Source: Candidatus Methanomethylophilaceae archaeon (GTDB taxonomy: Archaea > Thermoplasmatota > Thermoplasmata > Methanomassiliicoccales > Methanomethylophilaceae). Taken from it: a stretch of 6,707 bases of DNA. The position numbers were made by a program, and so were the translations under genes. Under the pieces are notes generated by a model. It searched no databases. It saw only the letters and a list, made by a program, of their open reading frames with translations, and was not told the DNA's origin. The DNA is taken from positions 1-6,707 of the forward strand of contig WOYN01000066.1 in NCBI GenBank assembly GCA_011620825.1, written 5' to 3'. Below, one piece after another: positions 1-5,243 of this stretch (within the stretch, counting starts at the first letter, position 1; every line of letters begins with the position of its first letter).

Positions 1-1
1 A

Positions 2-1594
2 TCAAACTTCTGGGGGATTCCGGAGGGGGAGAGCCAAACCGTAATCGAATTGCTGTCCAGCATCGGTCTGGTTCTGCTGATGTTCGCCATAGGAATGGAA
101 CTGAACCTGAAGAAGCTGAAGCAGAGCGGTGCTTTCACGATAATGGTCGCCGCCGTACAGCTTCCGCTTATGGTCCTGTGCGGATATATCGCCGGATCCG
201 TACTGGGCTGGAACATGGTGGAGTCCGTTTTCCTAGGTGCGGTCATATCCGGTTCGTCGACGGCCGTCGTAACGGCTGTCCTGAGGGCCAATAAGAAAAT
301 CTCGAAAGATACTGCCGATACCGTTATCCTTGTGACCATAATGGAAGATATCGGTCAGGTGATCATACTCACAATGACATCTCCGCTCCTGGTCGGCCAG
401 TCTCCGACCGCATCCGGTACGCTGGGGCTCATCGCCGGAATAGTCATCTTCATGGTCGCGGCCATTGTACTGGGACTTCTGGTACTCCCGCGCTTTTTGA
501 ACTGGGTGGGCAGCCGTTTCAGCCACGAAATCATTCTGATCACCGCCCTCGGCCTATGTTTCAGCCTGGCCCTCCTCTCGACGTATGTCGGCCTCTCCAT
601 GGCAATCGGTGCATTCATAATGGGGCTCATAGCATCGCAATGCAAAGACGCGCATACTATAGAACATGACATCGAACCTATGAAGAATACATTCATGGCT
701 ATCTTCTTCATAGACGTGGGTCTGAAGATCCATCTGGCAGACATCGGTTCCAGCATCATGCTGGCCATATTCATCTTCATTGTCTTCGTCGTATCAAAGA
801 CTGTATCGGTCGTATTTGCGTACTTTATCGGGAATAAAGATTTCAAGACCTCGCTGGTGTCCGCTATGAGCCTGCTTGCCATGGGTGAGTTCGCATTCAT
901 CATATCAAAAACAGCGCTGGATGCCGGTGCCGTAGATAACGAATTCTATACTGCCGTGGTCCTTGCCGCACTGATGTCCATGATATTGATGCCGCTTTTC
1001 GCGACTTACAGCACCAGTGCATATGACATTTTGAAAAAAGTGGTTCCGAAGCCTGTCGTCGGCGGAATAGAGCGTATGGAGACGGCGAGGTCGGACTTCT
1101 ACTCCAGGATCGTCTTCTCCACCAAGTCGGCCAAACGCGTCAGGAACAGATTTGTGGTGGTTTACGTCTGTGCGCTGATAATTGCAGCGGTGGAGTTGTT
1201 GTTCTTTGCCTATGGCCCTGTTATCGCAGAATTCCTGATGTCCCATTTGAACACCAGCCTCAGGATATCCAATATAATTGTCCTGTCCCTCAATCTGGTG
1301 GCTCTTATTCCAGCCACGGGCGGCTTGGTGCTGAGCCTGAAGGTCATCGACAGGATGCTTATCGAAGGCGGTAAGCGCAAGCGCGGATACTATATAGAAG
1401 ACGATTCCGACGCGCGTTCTGCCTACTCGCGCTTCATAGAGATCAGCAACGTCCTGATGGTGATGGCAATAGCATTCATCATCATGCTGATCGTACCAAA
1501 CCCGTTGCCGTTGCTGGACCACCTGGTCATAATGATCACGGGCCTTGTCATAATTTTGCTCGTGTATCTTTACAAGTACGCGAGAAAATCATGA
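2..1594 (+). CDS. Kef/CPA2-type cation:proton antiporter, 5'-partial, with extra C-terminal membrane domain
   Basis: Membrane exchanger of the monovalent cation:proton antiporter-2 family, probably swapping Na+ or K+ for H+ across the cytoplasmic membrane. The reading frame is open to the left edge: the codons before the TTG at 50 read NFWGIPEGESQTVIE and join the family-typical stretch LLSSIGLVLLMFAIGMEL. The true start, about the first helix and a half, is therefore outside; 530 residues are visible. About eleven further hydrophobic helices follow (visible residues 17-336). They include SGSSTAVVTAV near 84-94, an acidic pair Glu115-Asp116 (IMEDIGQ) where CPA exchangers carry their ion-binding residues, AIGAFIMGLIASQ near 201-213, FFIDVGL near 235-241 and LLAMGEFAFI near 291-300. 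No RCK nucleotide-binding domain with a GxGxxG fold follows. Instead a basic linker leads to about four more helices (385-412, 423-446, 482-499, 504-524). It ends in TGA, convergent with the next gene. Family is secure; substrate ion is unknown. Confidence 0.9.
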   Translation, partial: SNFWGIPEGESQTVIELLSSIGLVLLMFAIGMELNLKKLKQSGAFTIMVAAVQLPLMVLCGYIAGSVLGWNMVESVFLGAVISGSSTAVVTAVLRANKKISKDTADTVILVTIMEDIGQVIILTMTSPLLVGQSPTASGTLGLIAGIVIFMVAAIVLGLLVLPRFLNWVGSRFSHEIILITALGLCFSLALLSTYVGLSMAIGAFIMGLIASQCKDAHTIEHDIEPMKNTFMAIFFIDVGLKIHLADIGSSIMLAIFIFIVFVVSKTVSVVFAYFIGNKDFKTSLVSAMSLLAMGEFAFIISKTALDAGAVDNEFYTAVVLAALMSMILMPLFATYSTSAYDILKKVVPKPVVGGIERMETARSDFYSRIVFSTKSAKRVRNRFVVVYVCALIIAAVELLFFAYGPVIAEFLMSHLNTSLRISNIIVLSLNLVALIPATGGLVLSLKVIDRMLIEGGKRKRGYYIEDDSDARSAYSRFIEISNVLMVMAIAFIIMLIVPNPLPLLDHLVIMITGLVIILLVYLYKYARKS

Positions 1595-1643
1595 AACGAT
1601 ATTTGTCTGCACATCTCACAAGCAAGCGAGAGAATCATCAAAA

Positions 1644-1663
1644 TGCCGGCCGGGTGGCCGGCA
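1644..1663. terminator. Perfect 8-bp GC-rich hairpin between convergent genes, candidate bidirectional terminator
   Basis: TGCCGGCC (1644-1651), a four-base GGGT loop and GGCCGGCA (1656-1663) form a perfect inverted repeat. It lies in the 77-bp gap between the stop of the antiporter gene (1594) and the stop of the minus-strand synthase gene (1672). Read on the minus strand, the stem is followed directly by TTTTGATGATT, a short T run; read on the plus strand it is followed by GTTGGGGTTT, which is weaker. The position and symmetry suggest a transcription end or an RNA-stabilising structure serving both genes. Archaeal termination relies mainly on T tracts rather than hairpins, so the role is inference. 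Confidence 0.5.
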
Positions 1664-1671
1664 GTTGGGGT

Positions 1672-2853
1672 TTAAACTGCAGAATCATCAAAGATATTGG
1701 ATTTCTTCAGCATATCCTCGTACAGCGAGAAGAGCTCCTCGTCGGATATGCTGCGGTGCATCTGTACCGACGCGCGCCTTACGATATCCAGAAGATCCGA
1801 TGCCATATCCTTGTCGATGATTACACCCATTTCTCCGAGGACGGTTATCAGGGTATTCCTTCCGGAGTGCTTCCCTATCACCAGTTTCCTCTCCAGACCC
1901 ACCTCTTCCGGATCGTACGGCTCGTAGTTTATCGCATCCTTGATTATTCCGTCCGCGTGAATGCCCGCCTCGTGAGCAAAACAGTTGGACCCAAGGAACG
2001 GCTTCGAGACCGCTATTGGACGGCCCGCCGCCTTTGATACGAACAGCGAAAGGTTCCTGAGCTGCTTCGTGTCTACGCCCGAGTCTATATTGAAAAGGTG
2101 CTTCGACGCCATCACAACCTCTTCCAACGGAGAGTTGCCCGACCTTTCTCCGATTCCCATTACCGTGGTGCTCGCGAATCTCGCTCCGGCGTGAATGCCT
2201 GCGAGACAGTTGGCCGTTGCCATACCGAAATCGTCATGCATGTGCATTTCCACATCCATGCCCGTTTCCGATATTATCCTGTGGATACGCTCGTATGTCG
2301 AGAAGGGCTGCTCTCTCCCTATGGTGTCGCAGTACCTGAAACGGTCTGCCCCTGCTTCCTTGGCGGTTTTTACAAAATCGATAAGGAAATCGATATCGGC
2401 GCGCGAAGAGTCCTCTCCGTTGCACGATATATAGAATCCGTGGTCCTTCGCGTAAGACACCGCCTCGTATATTTTATCGAGGACCCATTGGCGGCTCTTC
2501 TTGAGCTTGTGGTCGATGTGTATATCGGAGGCTGACATGGAAATGGCCACCGAATCGACTTCGCAGTCGATGCTGGTGTTTATATCATTGATATCGGCCC
2601 TGTTCCATCCGAGTATGGATGCGTTCAGGCCCATATGCGCAATGTGCCTGACCGCCATCTTTTCATCGGTGCCCATGGTAGGGATGCCTGCCTCGATCTG
2701 CTGGACTCCGGCAAGGTCTAGCATCTGTGCTATCTTGTATTTTTCCAGATTAGAGAAGACAATGCCCGCCGTCTGCTCTCCGTCTCTCAGCGTGGTATCG
2801 CAGACATTGAGTCTACCGCTCAGCGCCTGGGTTATATCCTCTTTGTTTCTCAT
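1672..2853 (-). CDS. NifV-like homocitrate / Re-citrate synthase (HMGL-like acyltransferase)
   Basis: Cytoplasmic condensing enzyme of the isopropylmalate/homocitrate synthase family, joining acetyl-CoA to a 2-oxo acid in a divalent-metal-dependent Claisen condensation. The TIM-barrel signatures are present: DTTLRDGEQT at residues 19-28 (Asp19 metal ligand, Arg23 catalytic), the metal pair His204/His206 in HMHDDFGMATAN, GIGERSGN at 233-240 with Asn240, and HEAGIHADGIIK at 294-305. The segments WNRA (83-86), SD..I..KL..SR.WVL (109-125) and GEDSSRADIDFL (146-157) resemble NifV more than LeuA or AksA. At 393 aa there is no room for the C-terminal LeuA regulatory domain, so leucine feedback is unlikely. 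The ATG at 2853 is the first ATG after an in-frame TGA (2863-2865) and is preceded by GAGGAA five bases away. No nif gene is nearby, so Re-citrate synthase or a coenzyme B (AksA-type) role is as plausible as homocitrate synthesis. Family secure, substrate unresolved. Confidence 0.88.
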   Translation of the reverse strand: MRNKEDITQALSGRLNVCDTTLRDGEQTAGIVFSNLEKYKIAQMLDLAGVQQIEAGIPTMGTDEKMAVRHIAHMGLNASILGWNRADINDINTSIDCEVDSVAISMSASDIHIDHKLKKSRQWVLDKIYEAVSYAKDHGFYISCNGEDSSRADIDFLIDFVKTAKEAGADRFRYCDTIGREQPFSTYERIHRIISETGMDVEMHMHDDFGMATANCLAGIHAGARFASTTVMGIGERSGNSPLEEVVMASKHLFNIDSGVDTKQLRNLSLFVSKAAGRPIAVSKPFLGSNCFAHEAGIHADGIIKDAINYEPYDPEEVGLERKLVIGKHSGRNTLITVLGEMGVIIDKDMASDLLDIVRRASVQMHRSISDEELFSLYEDMLKKSNIFDDSAV

Positions 2854-2858
2854 CGGAA

Positions 2859-2864
2859 TTCCTC
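2859..2864 (-). promoter_or_regulatory. Shine-Dalgarno site of the NifV-like gene
   Basis: On the minus strand GAGGAA lies five bases before the ATG at 2853, complementary to the anti-SD tail of 16S rRNA over GAGG. It supports this ATG as the start and implies a leadered transcript, unlike carA in the same window. The site overlaps the palindrome GGAATTCC (2855-2862). Confidence 0.55.
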
Positions 2865-2893
2865 AAATTCACGGCATGTCGCCCGTAAAACGA

Positions 2894-2914
2894 AACTGGT
2901 TTAACGCTCCAGTT
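2894..2914. repeat. Small dyad AACTGG-N9-CCAGTT in the leader/promoter of the NifV-like gene
   Basis: AACTGG (2894-2899) and CCAGTT (2909-2914) are perfect inverted arms of six bases separated by nine. They sit between the AT-rich promoter candidate and the Shine-Dalgarno site of the minus-strand synthase gene, where the transcription start would be expected. It could be an operator for a dimeric repressor or a weak leader hairpin. Arms this short can arise by chance in a gap of this size. Confidence 0.3.
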
Positions 2915-2917
2915 ATT

Positions 2918-2939
2918 CTATAATCTTTATTAATATTTT
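2918..2939 (-). promoter_or_regulatory. Candidate TATA-type promoter of the NifV-like gene
   Basis: The most AT-rich stretch of the 124-bp gap reads, on the minus strand, AAAATATTA (2931-2939) followed by GATTATAG (2918-2925). Either could act as a TATA box for TBP. Transcription would start near 2909 or near 2895, leaving a leader of about 40-56 bases with room for the Shine-Dalgarno site. The two candidates cannot be separated from sequence alone. Read-through from the upstream pelota gene on the same strand is also possible, because no clear terminator separates them. Confidence 0.4.
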
Positions 2940-2977
2940 CCATTGGTCGTACAGATAAGATTATTCATGCGCCCGCT

Positions 2978-4048
2978 TCAGGAGATGTACCTCAGTATCG
3001 CCCCGATTCCACCGAGCGCCGAAAGCCTCCTTCCAGCGTCGTGCTGTGACGATATCACGAGTATATTTCCTCCATGCGACTCAACATCCCTGACCAACGA
3101 GTCGAGGTCCTGCTCCCTTACTTTGGAATCCGATACCAGCAGGGTTTCCACCGCTCCCGCGGATGCAGCAGCGGAAACCTCTGCGAGCCCGTATGTGGCC
3201 GGACCGTCCCTGGCTATCTCGGTCATAAGACTTTCAACAGCCTCCATCTCCGCACCTACCGCCGAATCTCTGAGCACTTCTGCACCCATGCCCGCCTTCA
3301 TAAGTTCATTGATCCCTGTCATTCCACACTGGCCGGTATGATACACGTAACTTCTGGAAAAGAGGTCCGGATCGGACCTTTTTCCTGTTTCGGCAAGCAG
3401 CTCCTTTTCGAATCCCGGGCCCAGAAGTACCACGGGCATGTCCTTTTCGGCACACGCCCTGATCTTGGATATTATCTCCTCATGATAACCGTCCGATCCC
3501 CTTTTCTTCTCGTCGTACTGCTTCCCGGAACGTCCGGACCTGATGGTCGCCATCTCCTTTAGGCCATACTGCCTCAGAACGGCGACGGTCGCATCATCCT
3601 GATCCAGTGAAACGAATACGATTCTGGGCTTATTGGTATCTCTTACGGCGCGTTCCAACCTTTCTAACTGGGTGGCGCGCCACTTGTTCTTGGAGATTAT
3701 CAGGCTATCTCCCGGCTCCATCATGAGAGTATGATGCTGGCCTATGTCCTGGGGACCCGACTCTATCGTGCCCAGCAGCTTAAGCCTTAGGTCCTCCTCT
3801 GAGAACTCAATCTTCTCTATGCGGACACCGAGGGTCATACGCTTCTTCTCGGTGCGCTCTGCGCGTATCTTGTCTGCGGCCTTCTCCTCCCTCCTGGTCG
3901 TCGAGGCTGTCACGGTGTCTCCCACCTCCACCACATTGTATAGATGCCAAAGGTCCTCGTCCGTCTCAGGCATGACCTTTATGCTGTTCGACTGTTGGTC
4001 GCGCCCGATTATCCGCATGATCGGCCTATCGCGTCCTCGGATAATCAT
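2978..4048 (-). CDS. pelA: aPelota (Dom34 homologue), mRNA surveillance and ribosome rescue factor
   Basis: Archaeal Pelota enters the empty A site of stalled ribosomes together with aEF1A (which serves in place of Hbs1) and, with ABCE1, splits the subunits. The three eRF1-like domains are visible. Domain 1, about residues 11-130, carries the family opening MRIIG...SIKVMPETDEDLWHLYNVVEVGD and HHTLMMEPGDSLIISKNKW. The central domain, about 140-255, includes RIVFVSLDQDDATVAVL and VVLLGPGFEKELL. Domain 3, about 260-355, includes TYGLAEVSAAASAGAVETLLVSD and the C-terminal GGIGAILRYIS. The GGQ peptide-release motif of true aRF1 is absent, as expected for Pelota. The ATG at 4048 is the longest start (an in-frame TAA lies at 4067-4069), but most Pelota proteins begin at the MRI matching Met11 (4016-4018), so the protein may be 346 aa. 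It is divergent from carA. The symbol is the common archaeal one; the family call is secure. Confidence 0.95.
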   Translation of the reverse strand: MIIRGRDRPIMRIIGRDQQSNSIKVMPETDEDLWHLYNVVEVGDTVTASTTRREEKAADKIRAERTEKKRMTLGVRIEKIEFSEEDLRLKLLGTIESGPQDIGQHHTLMMEPGDSLIISKNKWRATQLERLERAVRDTNKPRIVFVSLDQDDATVAVLRQYGLKEMATIRSGRSGKQYDEKKRGSDGYHEEIISKIRACAEKDMPVVLLGPGFEKELLAETGKRSDPDLFSRSYVYHTGQCGMTGINELMKAGMGAEVLRDSAVGAEMEAVESLMTEIARDGPATYGLAEVSAAASAGAVETLLVSDSKVREQDLDSLVRDVESHGGNILVISSQHDAGRRLSALGGIGAILRYIS

Positions 4049-4066
4049 CTTTCGTTTAATGGCGGG

Positions 4067-4073
4067 TTATATG
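4067..4073 (-). promoter_or_regulatory. TATA-like box of the pelota gene
   Basis: On the minus strand CATATAA is centred about 22 bases before the ATG at 4048. With the usual archaeal spacing of about 26 bases, transcription would begin close to or just inside that ATG. This would give either a leaderless mRNA from Met1 or a leader of about 25-30 bases for the internal start at 4018. No strong Shine-Dalgarno sequence precedes either start. Confidence 0.45.
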
Positions 4074-4114
4074 TCCGTTATCAGACAAGGTCGGTTCTGG
4101 TGTGTAAAGCAGAA

Positions 4115-4132
4115 ATGAAAGCCATTATATAT
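4115..4132 (+). promoter_or_regulatory. BRE/TATA promoter of carAB, predicted near-leaderless transcript
   Basis: TTATATAT (4125-4132) is a good archaeal TATA box, with a purine-rich flank ATGAAAGCC just upstream acting as a plausible TFB recognition element. The usual spacing puts the transcription start at about 4151-4156, only 2-7 bases before the carA ATG at 4158. The bases just before that ATG (TTAATCCCCG) contain no Shine-Dalgarno sequence, which fits leaderless initiation. The TATA box is framed by a short dyad, CCAT...ATGG (4122-4134). Confidence 0.65.
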
Positions 4133-4157
4133 GGAACGGAAATGTGATTAATCCCCG

Positions 4158-5243
4158 ATGGCACGCGGATATTTGGTCCTTGAGGACGGAACTGTTTATG
4201 AAGGCAGCCTTTTTGGATATCGCTCGTCGGCTGAGGGCGAGGTCGTCTTCGGAACCGGGATGAGCGGATACCAGGAAAGTCTCACAGACCCCTCTTTCCG
4301 CGGACAGATCCTTGTAATGACCTATCCTTTGGCCGGAGACTACGGAATAGTTGACGGATATTCACAATCGGAACACGTACACGTCAGGGGGCTCGTGGTC
4401 AGGGAGAACTGCACAGAACCGACAGACATGTACGGTGGCAAGACCCTCGATTCTTTTTTGAAAGAGAACAAGGTCCCTGGAATCTCAGGCATCGACACCC
4501 GCGACCTGGTCATAAGGCTCAGAGACGGCGGCTCCATGAAGGGGGCGATCACCGATATCGACGTGCCACCTGAGGATACACTGAAAAAATTGAACAGAAT
4601 GCCCCTTCCCATGACCAAGAACCTGGTCAGCGAGGTCTCGTGCAAAGATATCTTGATTTCTAAGACGGGGAAAGACCTCACTGTAGGAGTGATCGACTGC
4701 GGTACAAAATCCGCGATCTTAGACGGCCTTGCCTCCCGTTTCAACGTTGTTATCTTCCCCTATGACACGCCTGCAGACGTGATCATCGAACACGGGCTCA
4801 ACGGCATCATGATTACCAATGGTCCCGGAAACCCATCCCATAAGTGTATACTCGACACCGTCGTCAAGACAGAAAAAGAGCTTGCGTCCTGCCTACCGAT
4901 GTATGGAATATGCTTCGGAAGCCAGACACTGGCGTTGGCCCTGGGTGCCGAGACATATAAGATGAAGTTTGGCCATCGCGGCAGCAATCAACCGGTCAAG
5001 TTCGAAGACCGTGTGTACATCACGTCGCAGAACCATGGCTACGCGGTGGACTTCAATTCGCTGGACGGCACAGACCTTATTGCGGACCAGATCAACGTGA
5101 ACGACGGCACGGTGGAAGGCTGCAGACACAGGGACCTGCCCATCTTCTCGACCCAGTACCACCCGGAGGCGAAACCTGGTCCCGCCGATACGCTTTTCCT
5201 GTTCGATAGATTCGGCAAAGTAATGAAGGAGGGCAGGCTGTGA
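4158..5243 (+). CDS. carA: Carbamoyl-phosphate synthetase small subunit (glutamine amidotransferase)
   Basis: CarA hydrolyses glutamine and channels ammonia to CarB for carbamoyl phosphate, the entry to pyrimidine and arginine synthesis in the cytoplasm. The N-terminal CPSase small-chain domain spans about residues 1-155 ([67 protein letters not shown]). The class I amidotransferase domain spans about 173-357. It has the oxyanion-region TNGPGNP at 220-226, nucleophile Cys252 in [20 protein letters not shown] at 268-280, SQNHGYAV at 290-297, and the His335/Glu337 pair in [10 protein letters not shown]. All three catalytic residues are present. The usual GICLGHQ reads GICFGSQ. The length of 361 aa is normal, and the start is fixed by the promoter and the family-typical N-terminus. 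It overlaps carB by four bases. Very confident. Confidence 0.98.
   Translation: MARGYLVLEDGTVYEGSLFGYRSSAEGEVVFGTGMSGYQESLTDPSFRGQILVMTYPLAGDYGIVDGYSQSEHVHVRGLVVRENCTEPTDMYGGKTLDSFLKENKVPGISGIDTRDLVIRLRDGGSMKGAITDIDVPPEDTLKKLNRMPLPMTKNLVSEVSCKDILISKTGKDLTVGVIDCGTKSAILDGLASRFNVVIFPYDTPADVIIEHGLNGIMITNGPGNPSHKCILDTVVKTEKELASCLPMYGICFGSQTLALALGAETYKMKFGHRGSNQPVKFEDRVYITSQNHGYAVDFNSLDGTDLIADQINVNDGTVEGCRHRDLPIFSTQYHPEAKPGPADTLFLFDRFGKVMKEGRL
5226..5233 (+). promoter_or_regulatory. Shine-Dalgarno site deciding the carB GTG start
   Basis: AAGGAGGG lies inside the last codons of carA, six bases before the GTG at 5240. It strongly supports that GTG as the carB start rather than the ATG at 5264, and implies coupled or reinitiating translation after carA. 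Confidence 0.8.

Noticed and set aside
355..1522. Two long minus-strand open frames (355-903 and 905-1522) opposite the antiporter
   Set aside because: The plus strand encodes a clear membrane exchanger throughout. The antisense translations have unnatural composition and no family motif.
1670..1677. GTTTAAAC palindrome at the synthase stop codon
   Set aside because: An isolated eight-base palindrome formed partly by the TAA stop. There is no repeat partner or structural context.
1591..2037. Plus-strand frame starting with an ATG that overlaps the antiporter stop
   Set aside because: The ATG overlap looks like coupling, but the frame runs antisense through the convincing 3' half of the synthase gene, spans the hairpin, and its product has no recognisable features.
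2855..2862. GGAATTCC palindrome before the synthase ATG, considered as an NrpR nitrogen-regulator site
   Set aside because: The methanogen NrpR operator is GGAA-N6-TTCC. Here the half sites abut with no spacer and overlap the Shine-Dalgarno sequence, so a chance palindrome is more likely.
3328..3345. HTGQCG in pelota considered as a release-factor GGQ motif
   Set aside because: It is not GGQ and sits near the end of the central domain where Pelota has a conserved Gly-rich turn; the overall sequence is Pelota, not aRF1.
3074..3562. Plus-strand frame of 162 codons opposite pelota
   Set aside because: It lies wholly within the conserved central and C-terminal domains of aPelota on the other strand and shows no domain of its own.
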